Shown here in pieces: positions 1 to 12,179 of a stretch of 55,533 nucleotides of DNA (position 1 is its first letter; every line of letters begins with the position of its first letter). Under the pieces are notes generated by a model. It was not told where the DNA came from. It did not search any database and saw only the letters and a program-made list of their open reading frames with translations. Location of the stretch: the NCBI GenBank assembly GCA_004335635.1, contig QAXH01005680.1:1-55533 (forward strand), written 5' to 3'. Source of the DNA: Chloromonas sp. AAM2. Its lineage: Eukaryota; Chlorophyta; Chlorophyceae; Chlamydomonadales; Chlamydomonadaceae. A program made the position numbers and the translations under genes.

Positions 1-225
1 TCGGCCTGGCGGGGGGCCGGCGGTTGGCAGTTGCAAAGACGGCGGCCAACTGGCGGGACAAATGGACCCAATGGCGGACAACATGGCGGCCGGGCCCGCG
101 TCGTGGACCAATTCCGCCCGGCGGCGAGCTGCCAAAATCGGGCGGCCGCCGGAAAATGGCGGAACCGCCGCTTATCAAGAACACTGATGTAATTGCGGGC
201 TGCGAGTGACGTGTCGGCAGCTAGG

Positions 226-3200
226 TCACCCCCTTAACAGAGACACGCACAGAATCATCAACACCTCCACGTTTCTCAGACTTACGTGCAACAGTGGGTT
301 CTGATTGGCACTCATGGATGAGGCTCGTGACAGGCTGATGATGAACGGAGGCAGATCGTCAGGAGACTTTTCCAGATCGGCTTGTGGGTCCCCCTCAGCC
401 GCTTCGTCATCAACAACGTTAGCTGCCGCAGCGGCCGCATCCGCTTCTGCTCGCGCTTGCGCACGCAACATGTTGCGTTTGTTCACGTAGAACTGGTATG
501 TGTGGGTTACCAAGGCCTGCAACAACATGGCACCGCGTTCAAATCAAAAACCCAGTATTGAGATCATTTGTGCCTCTCATTTGTGATGCAATCGCGAGCG
601 TTGATTCCAAAACAAGCCGGTAGCTAGCTGCAGCAACCAAACTCGCGCTGCCAGCCGACTCGCACCTGGAACGTCCCATGGACGAATAGCGCTTCAATGT
701 TGTGTCGGCTGATTGGCATTGAATTCATTTGCGGCTTGAGACCGGCCAGCTCGTGCATCAGCAGTGTTGCGCGCTGAAGTAGGCTCACGCTGTGTTGCAG
801 TGTCTCTGCCGTGGCCAACCCTGATGCGGAGCTCTCTGCTGTCAGGCCAGGCCCTGCCTCGGCGGTCGACATGCGCGCCATCCGTGCCGGAGACAACGGG
901 CTTGCGACAGAGGCTTGCGTCGGCCTTGGCTTGGAAACGTAACCGCCCTGTATCAGTGCTGTGAGGCCTTGAGCAGCCTTGCCGACCATGGTGACCAACT
1001 GCGAGGACAATGCGTACTGTTCCTCGTCAGGCGGGGCCACGCGTTGATATGCCTCCTCCTCTCCTTCAGAGTCGCTTGGACTGTCGTATCTGCACATTTG
1101 CAGCGTACATGCTATCTCAGGCACCAAGCCGCGACGTAAAACACGCACAACCACACGTACGCACGCAGTAAGGATGATGAATAGCTTGCGTGTTTGAACC
1201 ACTTCAGTCGTACATGCTGTCTCATCACCCAGGCTCAGCGTGTGCTCAGAACCAAATGGCAATGTGCATCACATACGTCCTGGTGGCACAAGTTTGTAGC
1301 AAAGGAGTTGATCACAGCTGTTCGCAGGCCTGCCCTGACGCCCTGGGTAAACATGCCTGTCACGGCTGTGATTCTTTTGTGCACTTTGCTTCTTGTCGTG
1401 CCATACCTGATGACAGACAAGGAGTAAAGCATCTTGCAGAATGTCCTGCATGCGTCCACGTCATTGTCCAGCTGCCCAATGAGAGGTGCTACCAGAGCCT
1501 CCACCACTAGCAGTGCGTCTGCAGCCTGCAGCAAAGAAGGGAACAGGCAGGGGAGGCAGGCTGATGCAGACAGGCATTCACCAGTTACTCATCCACATGC
1601 GCTCTATCCCCATGTAGATGCCGCCTTGGATCGCTACCAGATACTGTAAAGCGAGGCCGCATGCCAACGAAGAGCGCAGAGGTTTCAGTAAGCAAAACTA
1701 GTATGTGCTGTGTGCGTAGCGATTACCGTCTTGATCTGCGGAAAAGCCTGGTGCATGCCGGCAGTGGCGGTTGCCAATGCAGCTGCTCACCATGTGAGCT
1801 CCTGTCCTTTGTAATGCTTACACGGCTACAGTGGTTGAACAGCACGTCCCTCAGGCCACGCATGCACAACACATAGCATTGACATCCTGTGTGCCATCAA
1901 GGGCCTGGGCTACGGAGAACAGGGCTCTGCAGCTGAATACAAAAGTTAGCGATTGTACTTACTTGCGCGGGCCTGCCCTCCTCTGCAGCCAGGAGAGCCG
2001 TGGAGGCAGTCAAGTCAGCCAGCAGCGCTGCAGCCGCCCGAGCAGTGGCCGCAGGCGCGCCTTCGCCTCCATCGATATCACCGGGCCCGCCAAAGTCCGA
2101 CCCTGACTGTGCGACTGCCAGGAGGCGAGCGGGAACACCTTCGGCATCTGCTGCCTCTGCTGCAGGTTTGGATATGTGCTGCGTGTTGTCTGTGACGAGT
2201 AGTTTACGCAGGGCAAGTAGGGCCACCTCCTGTCTGTCTGGAGCGTGCAGTGAATGGTCCAGCTGATCCACGAGCTGGTAAATGACCTGGAAGAGCAAGT
2301 TGCAAACAGACAAAGCTTTGACTGGGCTACATCATGCAATCCTCGGTGTGTGTCCAAGGCTACCGGGCGACATCGCCAACTGCATCGCCCGTAATGACTG
2401 CGCATCCGCCGTCGTCAAGTGTCTGGTCGCTTACCTGATGAAACAGGCGAGGCACCTGCATCTCCAGAGAGGGCGGCAAGATTCCAGGCTTCGCTGCGGC
2501 CAGTCGCTCCAACAGTGCACACGCGCTTCCCACCACCGCCTTGTTGACACTGCCCGCCTCAACTGCCGCCAGCAGCGCCAGTGGAGGTGCAAACTCACCC
2601 GCACACGATTGGCGCCCCGACGATACCGGGGGCGCTAGCAAAGCCGCGATTGCCTCAAACGTGCCGACTTCTGCGAACTGACTGATTGCTGGTTCAAGCG
2701 TTTCGTTGTGATCATCCCAGCACAGCTCCCTCAAGCCCAGTATGGCGATTTCCAGAGCCTCGCGGTTGACGTTGGTTCGCAGCAAAGAGGTGAAGGTGGT
2801 TGCGGCATGGCGCAGGTGCCCTGTCAGCCCGCTGTCCTCCTTCTGCTCCGGGGTCATGCAGACCTGCAAAACAAGTGCGCAAACAATGCGTGGAGCGACC
2901 ACAATCGCGACAACGTGTGCTGCTAACCACACAGAACCCTTGCACGACACGGCCGTCTGTGAGTTTATTGCCTCCTTTGGATCCTGGTTACACTGACCGA
3001 ACAAATCCAGATACTGCATGTTCTGATGAGATTTGCAAAGGCGGACTGCGTGCAGGTTGTGCCTTTCTGGCCCTTGGACTGTCCGATGGCTGTATAAGGC
3101 TGTTCCAAGGAGAACTAGAACTGCTTCAATGCGTGCTACTGGCCTTTGATACATCATGAGCTCAAGCCCAGCTGGAAGCCTACAATGAGGTTTCATGAGC

Positions 3201-5099
3201 AATCCTGTCAGCCCCTTCAGGCCTGCATAATTTGTTGGCTTGCAGAAGAGGCGCAGTTGTGTCGTCCTGTCGTGGCTTGTTGCAATGCTCTATGTGCCCA
3301 GCGTGGCTGTGGCCGAGCTGCCAACTCAATTTGCACATAGGCCTCGGTGCAAACCAACTAGGCCAAATGACCTGCCAGCATTTCATGTGAAGCTCTGATC
3401 GTGCCATTCACCTTGTGACCTGCCATTCACCCACCCACAATCTTGTGGGCCAATCCGGTGCGACACATTTTCCACAAATGCAATATTTACACATGCAAGG
3501 CCAAGCTAACAGCCTACCTGCATGCGCTGGAAGAGGTAGGTCAGGCCCTCCAGGGTGTCCACAGTCACGTTCTCCACCTCGGCGGACACAGCCCGCTCCA
3601 GCAGGCCGACAAGCACACCCATCAGGTCACACTCCTTGGCGGCCTGCAACAGCACAAGAGCAGGACTGACCAAGTTTGGCCATGCAGCCCGAGTGGCAAC
3701 GCCACTCCCATCCAGATTCGAGCAACAAGGCCAGACACACAAGGCCAAGGGAGTGGCAGTCGATTATCAAAAGTTGAAAATTGCAAGGTCAGATGCCACT
3801 GAGGCTGGAACTACTACAGAAGGTGTTGCAAGTGTCATGAGAGGCAACAGTGCACGCTCCAGCAGTGTCCTCAGTGCACCAGTGTACGGCCAGGCCAACC
3901 AGCAACTGCCACTGGCAGCAAGAGCCACCGCTAGTGCACCTTTGACATTGGTAACGACCCGGTAGTTCTGCCACATACCAAAGCAACCACTTCTATTGAT
4001 GAGCACGGTGATGCCCTTGAGTTAAGCTCTGATGGAGTGTGACCGAGCAAAACTAAGTTGACCTGGCTTTCCGAATGCATCAGTGTCCCCAGGAGCATCC
4101 GACTTCTCAATTGCCATCCGCACCCCCGACTCCTGCTTGCGTTTCAGTGTTCCATCTCCCCATACATCCGGTGGAGAACTCTCTGTGCATCGAGTGGAGA
4201 ACCAGTTACACATCCTGACTCCGTTGCTGCTGTAAGCAACAAGACACTCACCACCAGAGCTGCTGGGTCCATTACTGAGGTTGAGCCGACCTCGTACATC
4301 ACTCGTCTTGTCAGCACCAGCACCTTAAGCCTGACACGCTCGGACGTTGTGTCTGCGAGCAGGCTGGCCAGAGCTGCCATGCCGCCCACCTCCAGCAATA
4401 CCGGCCGCACCTCGCTGCTCGTGTCACGCTGCCAGATAAGCTCACCTGGTGGCCGATGCAAGCCAGTAGGACAAGATATTTGTCTGTATCTAGCTGCTCA
4501 TGGTGCCCTTGAAAAGGTCAAACTGGCGGGACCAGAATGATAGCTTTCACAGGGTTCACCCGCATGCTAGGTCTGAGCTGCCATCCTAGGCATGATGGCC
4601 ATGTATGTCTGCCAGGGATGCACTGAAAGGAAAGGCCTGGGATGCATGTAATGTCTGCGGTTCATCACTTTGGCGGCCGCAACAATCGCAAGCGACCCCA
4701 CAGGCCTTGCTGTAGCATCAAGCATGAGATAAGATGCTGGCTGGCTGTGCTGAAAGGGCAATTCGCATGTGACATCTCATGCTCACCGAGTGCTGTACAT
4801 GCCGCAAGCTGAATCGCCTCCCCCAGTGGCACTGTGACGGGGTGTGGACTGAGGCCGCGCACGGATACCTCCCCTTCATATTCTGTACTAAGGCCTGCCT
4901 TGAAGAACTCGAGCATCTTCGGCAGCAGCTGCGCTTTGAGACAAAGGTCCAAGCACTCGGAGACATCGTCGCTGCGCTTTGTGAGGGAGGTGAGCTCCTC
5001 TAGCCCATGCCTGATGGCATCGGGCTCAGAATCGTTGATTTTCTTTAGACATGCTAACATGCGCTCGCTGGCCGCACCCTCCAACAGGGCGAGGTCCAT
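226..5099 (-). CDS. Armadillo/HEAT-like helical repeat protein, 8-exon model, about 739 aa
   Basis: I do not recognise a specific ortholog. Exons (minus, 5' to 3'): 5099-4787, 4445-4252, 3643-3518, 2863-2435, 2286-1963, 1525-1407, 1089-666, 516-226. All have GT donors and AG acceptors, and the phases give one frame of 740 codons ending in TGA. The product has repeated amphipathic helices typical of ARM/HEAT solenoids, for example around LLEVGGMAALASLLAD in exon 2 and AISQFAEVGTFEAIAALLA in exon 4. An acidic, Ser-rich linker follows in exon 7 (SDSEGEEE), and the last exon has an Ala-rich segment. Such solenoids are usually protein-binding scaffolds; no catalytic motif is visible. The start is the first ATG in a frame that is open further upstream to a possible acceptor near 5127, so an extra 5' exon is possible. 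Additional small exons in the 3644-4251 and 1526-1962 introns cannot be excluded. Confidence 0.7.
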
Positions 5100-5646
5100 T
5101 GTGCACAGCTGCAGCAATTGCTGGATGGACTAGATGAGCCCTGCCAGACACAAGACGATCAATCCATCAGCCTGATTCTTTGAAAAAGCCCGAAAACCCC
5201 GCCGTGCCGTACGCGCTCACGTGGATGCACTTTTGTTCGAATTTGGTGGACTGCGATTAGCAGAGACAATCAGACGCCGCAAGTCTGCGATCTGCTGATG
5301 CTTACGGACATTGAGGGTGGCTGCAACCTGCGATCTCCTGCTATTATGGACATCATAGCAGGCAGCACATCCACACATCAAGCACGGGCCTTCTGACCAC
5401 ATGAAGACAGCCACCTCCTGTCAACCAGAGCTTTAAGAACGTCTGAGGCTTGTCCGACCAACATCGCAGAGCCGGCCTTAATTGTACCGAGCCCTTCAAT
5501 CCGCAGCTGAGCACCAGGTACACTAGGAAACTAGGGAATGGTGACCCGACAACAGTTCAGAGAACTGGCTTGGGCACATCTAGTCAGTGGTACACCTGTC
5601 ATTTTGCCTCAGCAGATTTTTTCAGGTGGACATGTAAAACCAAGGC
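5100..5646. other. Spacer without a recognisable gene
   Basis: Upstream flank of the ARM-like gene. Short open frames are present on both strands, but none has codon structure, conserved motifs or splice signals that I can support. It probably holds the promoter and 5' UTR of the minus-strand ARM-like gene. Confidence 0.4.
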
Positions 5647-6138
5647 CTAACTGAAGACGCTGGGTGTAGTGGCTGTGGTACGCACAAGGTTAACTTCAGT
5701 CAACTCAATGTAGCCTTTAAACATACTGACTTCAAACATGGTCAGGATTGAACGCAGAGCTTGCCGGAGACCACTGATAATTCCAAGCACAACACCACAT
5801 AGCAAACTAGACCCAGTATTCTCAATCCCCAATTCCAAATCCCCAATCAAGCCTTGCCTGCATGACCTAATGAGTGGCTGCCTGGCTGCCTCTCTGCATA
5901 ACCTGTTCATTGTGGTAAGGGTGCAGCCTGCAACCCGATCCCAGGTCATCACACCAGGTGTGGACAGTGCAAGACAGTACTGTACGCACACCACCGGCAT
6001 CGATAAGTCACCATTGATGCCATCTGCATGCAGGGCACTGCCGAGTGCCTTGCCAAAAATGGTTTTGCTTTTCCCCATTCCAACCTGCCACAAGCATTTC
6101 AAAGTTTGTACTTTCTCAGCCCCCAGTTCAGGTGCCAT
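5647..6138 (-). other. 163-codon open frame in the 3' flank of the plastid-protein gene
   Basis: An ATG lies six bases after the TAA of the upstream gene at 6145 and opens 163 codons without an intron. The protein has no motif I recognise, and its composition is not clearly coding. It is most simply part of the 3' UTR. A bicistronic or readthrough extension is possible but unsupported. Confidence 0.2.
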
Positions 6139-6144
6139 GGTTAG

Positions 6145-8770
6145 TTACGCCTTGCTCTGCGCCAGCTCCCGGAACACGGACCGCGCCCTGGACTCAATCT
6201 CCTTGAGGTACTCCGCCTGCACGCGCTGCGCGTACGAGCCGCTCTGCAGGCCCAGCACAGTGCCCTCCATGCGCCGCTGGAGCGCTTCCATGAACTGAGG
6301 CTCGCTGATGTTGCCCTGTGTCGCCTGCTGCTTGATCAGGGGACCCCACTCAGGCTCCTCAGCCCACACCACCTGCAAGAGATAAGAGGTGGCGGTGGAC
6401 TCATTTGCCTGTACAGGGAGATACCATTGACATTGGGCAGTCCAGGTGTTCAGGTGCGTGCTCAAGCAGTGCACAGAAAGCCATTGACGCTGTTACTGTG
6501 TTGCCAGTAAAGTAGGGCATGCAGTGACTGCCAAGCCATGCGCACAATGCCGTAAAGGCTGAGAATGCAAAACTATGCAGGTGTGTGTTCGGTCCCCGCC
6601 AGCCCTGCCGTATGCCATGGGCACCATGTTCGTTACATTGAAATGGCGGTCTGCTGTGTTCACGCACCTGGTTCACCACTCCCTCTACCCCTGCCGACTC
6701 GTCACCCCGCAGCTGCTTGGCGGCATACAGCTGCAGCACCTTTTGAATCAGCTGCACCATGGTGTCAAACCGATCTTCGCTGCATTTTCTGCAAGCGATT
6801 GGGCCAGGCATGTACACAGGCACGCATGTGATGAAACGGCACACAATCCTGACAAGGACATAGCTAGCTTCAGATCCTGCACAATTTTGGTTTCTCCGGA
6901 TGGCAAGTCAACCATAGTGTATCCAGCAGTTGCTGGTTGCTCAGATTCTGCTTGCATGTCTTTCCATCAACCTCCGCCCCACGTGGACCCAACTAACCTG
7001 ATCCACGCAAACGCATTGGACAACAAAGCCTCGTCCAGCCTGGTGCTGTGCTTGTCCAATGCAGCTCGCAATGCCGCAACCTGCATGCAGGAAGCAACTG
7101 CATACTCCGCTGAACAAGGGCAGCAGGAACCCTTGCATTGATCACCCAACGCTTGAACAGATGCATGGGCCGCTGGTGGCCTGGACAGATTCAGGTGCCA
7201 TCGCCAAAGCTGTCGATGGCCTGACAGCACACAACACACTTTTTATAGCAGGGTCGGTTGCCCACCTGCTCGGGTGTGAGTGGCAAGTACCACTCGCCGT
7301 TCTGATCAGCCGCTGCTGACAGAATCTCCTGCAGAGCAACACGTGACACGTTGCAACTGCCTTACAACAAGCAGTGCCGACACCTGAAGATCAAGCATTG
7401 GCCAGCACTGCACTTTCCTCCAGCCCTCATGGTCAAGCTCAGCAAATCCCAAAGGCACTGCCCTAAAACTATGGCATTTGTGGCCCAACGTTGGCAACTG
7501 CTAAGCTCCTGCCACTCCAATCTCTACAGTCTTCCACATCCAACCCTGCACTGCTGCACAAACCGTGGGGCGCCTGTACAGCCTGACTGTATACCCAGGT
7601 GCTGCCCCACCTGCAGTAAGCGGCTGCTGTCCGCCAGCTGCTGCTCCGTGCGCCGCATGACCGTGTCCACGAGCACCATCACCTTGTCAGCCATCACCTT
7701 GAGACGATCCTTTTCTTCCTTGCCTGCATGAGCCGCGAACGGGTAGAACAATGAGGTCTGCGGCTGATCATTGCTGCCATGCTTGCCCGCTGACTCTATT
7801 CAAGCTGGCCACCTGATCACCCCAAGCGGTGTGTGGTGGCATGGCTATTGAACGAGTGCACTGGGTTAACCTTGCAGCATGGTCAAAGTTCAATGCTGTA
7901 GCGCTACTAGCACAACCCTGCTGCATGTTCAAAATGCCATCGCGGTGTGTTCATGCTCGGCCTGCTCCTCATAGGTTCTGTGCTGACTGCGCCTAGTAAG
8001 GAAGCTTGTCTGGCACACATACCTGAGGCGGTGTCATTACGCGTGGCAACTCGCAACCAGAACTTTTGATCAATCGCAAAGATGTGCTCCGCTGTGAGGC
8101 GAGCCAGCTGCAAGCACGCATGTGCTGTCATGGTGTCAGGAAATGTGTGTGACACGATGAACGTGCTCTGCCTGACATGCTCAAAGCCGACCACATGACA
8201 TCACCGTGTCTGTAACTCAGATTGCACGGGCTGTAATGGTGAATGGTGATAGCGGCTGCTGCTGCTGCTTGCTCTGTGGCAGCGGCGTTGGCTGTGTCTG
8301 GACTCTCAAGCCATGATGCGTTCGTGCATGCACACAGCGACTGTGCGTGGTGTGCTCTCTGCATGTTGCATGCAAAATAAGCTGATGCTCTAGTCATGTA
8401 CTAGACTCATTCGTCTAGCATCAGTTGTGAGGCGCATTTTGCTCATGAGGCCATCACTGCCAGTCATAGCGCACTTGATGCGTTGACTGACCTCCTGCTC
8501 AGATTTGGATGCCACGAGCTTGTCAATAAGGTCATCTAGTGCGGCTGTCTCTTTCAGTGAAGCGTCCAGGCCGGCTCGCACAACGATGGCAGCTCTGTGA
8601 GAAGGCCGGTAATGAGCCCGCCAGCAGCCCGATGTTGAGGCCGAGCAGCTAGGAATAGTTTGCTCAACGCATAATGGCAATGAGCGCCACTGCTGGCAGG
8701 CTGGGCGTGTATGGCATGGCGCATTGCTTGGCCGCGCGTGTTTCCCGCACCCAATGCGCAACGAAGCCAT
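6145..8770 (-). CDS. Predicted chloroplast-targeted protein of unknown function, 7 exons, about 350 aa
   Basis: Exons (minus): 8770-8402, 8107-8023, 7723-7611, 7328-7266, 7080-6998, 6779-6668 (or starting at 6788), 6372-6145. Phases are consistent throughout, giving 350 or 353 aa. Residues 1 to about 70 look like a plastid transit peptide: MASLRIGCGKHARPS at the start, rich in Ser, Cys, Arg and His and poor in acidic residues, with a possible cleavage region near HRAAIVVRA. The mature part is mostly charged helices. It includes DDLIDKLVASKSEQEV, a KVMVLVDTVMRRTEQQL helix, a conserved-looking NGEWYLPLTPEQ turn and a C-terminal RRMEGTVLGLQSGSYAQR segment. From memory, the architecture resembles a conserved plant chloroplast family annotated as an endoribonuclease E-like protein (At4g37920-type), but I cannot verify that. 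The first donor (GTACAT) is weak, so the exon 1 boundary is the least certain. Confidence 0.65.
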
Positions 8771-10325
8771 TTGATGGCAGATCCAGGCGTAATCGAAGGC
8801 TCAAGGATATACAACAATTTGCCGTGTGCTATGTCTGCTCACTTCTTTTTGACAGCTGCGCGTCAACATGATGGTGTAGTGCTTTCAGTTCACGGTTGTT
8901 ATCTGATCCACTTTTTGTATTTGTTCTTTGAAAAAGTTTGCCATGTCTGGGACAATTTCATTTTTGGTGGTGTAGCTGTATATAATGTGTGTAAGGTGCT
9001 GATGGTCCAGCGTCATCTGGTGCAGCCATGACGTGGTGTAGCCCCTTGTACGTCCTGCTGTGAATGGTGGTGTTTGAGAGAGGGTGTGCGTCGTGGGCGC
9101 CTGATTGGTATTATCTGCTTGCCCTGGCTACGTGCTGATGTGTTCTTGTGAAGTGGGTGGGCTTCATTGATATATACGATGTGAGCCCTCCTTAGGACCT
9201 GTGCCACCCAAACCCGCACCACGTCCTGAGGCCGCAGATCGCGACTTTGATCAACCAGTATGCGAGATATCGTGTCCCATGCGCGCCCCTTGGCTTTGCA
9301 GGTGCGATTTGGGTACCAAGGTCACCGAGGTTTACGTAATCCACGGAAGATTTTTGCCGACATGCGCGGCATCTCCGATGCAACGCGCGTGAGCTCGCCT
9401 TTTATCACGTACTTTCGCAGGTCCATCTAATTGTTTGGCACTGTTGTGGAGACTGTACCAGGGCGATTCACCAATCAGCAAATGAAGGTCAGTGCACGGC
9501 AGACCTGGTGCTCAAATGACATGCGTGCTGGGATTGAGTACCATGGTGAGGGTGTTGACAGTATGCAGGCATGAGACAGGGGCCCATAGCAGGGATGTTC
9601 CAACTTTTTTTTTGTTCCAATTGTTTTCTGTACGTCGCTGTTTTTGTTTGGGACTGCCAATACAGGGACATGGGTCTGAGTCAATTCTAAAACATTATCC
9701 TTGACAACTCAACATGTTACACGGTCCAACATGCTGACACACACACACTCTAAGGGTTTTTGAAAAGGGCAGGCACATGCATGCACACACTACGGGTAAC
9801 ATTGGCGTGACAGGTCTTAAGGCCAACCCACACGCAGTATACCACACATATATCATACAGATGCCAAATGCAGAAAAATTGGTTTGCTCCCAAGATGACA
9901 TACATGGTCCATACACACACGAACTCGCAGCTCCTGCGGAACAGGATGACACCTTCCCCGTCCACCTCGAGAAAGAAGGATAACGAATAATAAAGGAGAG
10001 AGAATTCATCACAGCTGCCAACCTGCAAGTGCACTAGTCAACTGAAACATATATACTCACATAAAAAAGCACTTGCAAACACTTGTGGAGGGAATTCGCT
10101 TGTGCTCCACAGCAGACTTACCTCCATGTCATAACACAAAAGAACTGCAGCAACACAAAGCACAACTTTTCACGTAGTCACATGTCATAGTCAGACCAGT
10201 CAAGTTTGTTATTAAGGCACCTACAACCTGTTGAGTGTGGGTGCTGAGCTGAGGCTCACGCACATTGCAAGCTTGTCTACTGTTCAGAGCTCCACTGAGA
10301 CTGAGCAACAAGTGAGTAGTAGAAC
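8771..10325. other. Gene-poor spacer
   Basis: About 1.5 kb upstream of the plastid-protein gene. It contains T-rich and CA-rich low-complexity stretches, and I see no supportable exon. Short frames on both strands lack conserved motifs. Promoter elements for the minus-strand gene would lie near 8771-8950. Confidence 0.4.

Positions 10326-10377
<52 letters not shown>
10326..10377. repeat. (AC)n microsatellite left of the gap
   Basis: Uninterrupted AC dinucleotide repeat of about 26 units running directly into the N gap. Frames read through it (Thr-His or Cys-Val runs) are artefacts. Confidence 0.97.
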
Positions 10378-10458
10378 NNNNNNNNNNNNNNNNNNNNNNN
10401 NNNNNNNNNNNNNNNNNNNNNNNNNNNNNNNNNNNNNNNNNNNNNNNNNNNNNNNNNN
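10378..10458. other. Assembly gap (81 N)
   Basis: Run of N directly after the AC microsatellite and before a LINE 3' end. The unresolved sequence is probably more microsatellite plus the 5' part of that LINE fragment. Confidence 0.98.
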
Positions 10459-10540
10459 GCTGCTGCTGAGCGCCTAGCTGGTTGGTCCTGCGGTACCGTG
10501 GGTTGAACCATGAGAAGCTATGTAATGAAGAATGAATGAT

Positions 10541-10584
<44 letters not shown>
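10459..10584 (+). mobile_element. LINE 3' end with (AC)n tail
   Basis: The stretch around 10492-10536 (GTGGGTTGAACCATGA followed by AAGC..ATGTAATGA) matches the 3' ends of the LINE copies at 15125-15165 and 29890-29930, and of the reverse copy at 55470-55533. The match is followed at 10541-10584 by an (AC)n tract, the same arrangement as the AC tail of the 29.9-kb copy. The coding part is lost in the N gap. Confidence 0.75.
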
Positions 10585-10588
<4 letters not shown>

Positions 10589-12179
10589 CAGAGTACATGC
10601 CCTTTCAGATTTCCACTTCAGAGCACTCACAGTGGAACTAGATGCCACAAAAAACTGTTCCAGAGCTGGCAAACTTTTTTTTGCGAATGCGTGTTAAGCA
10701 CCACAACCCTCACCACCCTTCCTGACGCACCTTGAGGTGCAAGGAGGTCACATTACAATACAATGAACATTGAACCATTAATGTTTCCAGGCCCCATTTT
10801 GGGCCTAACAAGGTATGCGGTCAGGACAGCACCTCGAGGGGTTGACCACCACCATTACTATCCAGGTGTGTCGCAATACCCTTCACATGTAGGTTGAACA
10901 GGTTGGAATCCCTCCCCTCTTGTGACTGCCCAAGTGTCACTCTCTTCTCCTCACCTTGTTCTTTTTCTGTTGTTCTTCTAGGCCTTCTTGGCCAATGAAT
11001 GACACGAATGGCTTCTTGTTTTAAGTCCCTTTACTCAGGGCCTATGCGTATCTGCTAGGCTCAGATCTTACCATCACGGACGATGGCACCACGAAAATGG
11101 GCCGCAGGCTAGGGCAGGGCATCAGAAGCAACGCAGTCTCTGAGTTGGGTTGAAATGAGGCTGCGATAGGGGTGTCTGGCCATAACTTGTGCCGCTGCCA
11201 CAACACCATGCTGGTATGATAACGACATCTAGTTTCCGGGTAGAGTGCCCCTGGTGTTGACACGCTGGAAGGCAAGCCATTTGTGCCTAAATGCAGGTAG
11301 CACAAGGCATCGTAAGGCCTTAAACACTTGCAGTGGGGCAGTTTGCATGTAAGGGTATGCACTCCTGGCTTGACCCAAACCTGCAATGTGTAGTTGTCTG
11401 AAAAGTGACCTAGTATCGAGTGACAGGCCATAGCAGAGTAGGCTGTGGTTGCCAAGTGGTCGTGACCAGTACGAGCAAGGAATGAAGATGCACCCTCGCC
11501 TCAATGTGACTCACGGTGTAGCATCCTTGACCACCTTGCTGAGTGACTCTGGGAAACTGTTCCGAACCCAGCAGTGGCACTGGGGACTGCTGGTGGCACT
11601 GGAAGCCTTGCACGGGCTGACGCCTGTCCATGTCCACAAAGTTCGGAGCAGTTCCCCTGTGCCTGTCATCACATCAAAACTGGAAGCCTTGCACGTTCTG
11701 CTGGCTTTGGAGTTGGGGATGCAATCCAGGTGCAACTAATCACAACTGCTTGACAACGTCAGCCTTCAAGTTGGTTGATGGGTGCGATTTGTACGTAAGA
11801 GTAGACGCACCTCTGCATGGCACAGGCGGTTGACATTGTGGACAATGTACAGTACAAGAGTACGCACGCGACCATTGCATCTGCATGCGACGTGAGCACC
11901 CATGCGCACGTCACCAGTTTCTATGAAGCAATCCATGTGATTATCAAAGCCCACTGCTCCTGCTCCACTGAGGAGCACGTGCCACAGAATCAATTGCAGC
12001 AGACTCAGGGATCCCCTGCGCAAGGCTCACTCTGTGGACAGTTGAAAAGAGAATGTTTGCCAGTTGGTGCCCCTGCCACTGGTGCACTGCAACCGGCTGC
12101 AATGTGCTGGCGGTTGAGGTGTAATTTGTCCTGTGGCCAGTCATGTTGGTACACCGTACTGCTCCAAACGTGGAGGGTT
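10585..12179. other. Spacer with degraded repeats
   Basis: No supportable gene. A stretch at about 10649-10690 (CTGTTCCAGAGCTGGCAAAC) recurs with changes at about 26565-26600. A short duplicated phrase (CTGGAAGCCTTGCACG) occurs at about 11599 and 11681. Overall it looks like decayed mobile-element sequence. Confidence 0.4.

Noticed and set aside
1..225. 61-aa GC-rich plus-strand frame at the window start
   Set aside because: The GGCGG-rich repeat-like sequence (CAACTGGCGGGACAAATGG variants) has no conserved motif. It is probably low-complexity flank downstream of the ARM-like gene.
1570..1640. Possible additional ARM-gene exon (minus, YLVAIQGGIYMGIE)
   Set aside because: It has an acceptor and a donor, but using it breaks the frame into the next exon at 1525, so it was left out of the model.
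3787..3960. Possible ARM-gene exon (minus, ALRTLLERALLPL)
   Set aside because: The helix looks repeat-like, but no clean acceptor/donor pair in phase was found.
10231..10735. Open frames encoding Thr-His, Cys-Val or X runs
   Set aside because: They are translations of (AC)n/(GT)n microsatellites and the N gap, not genes.
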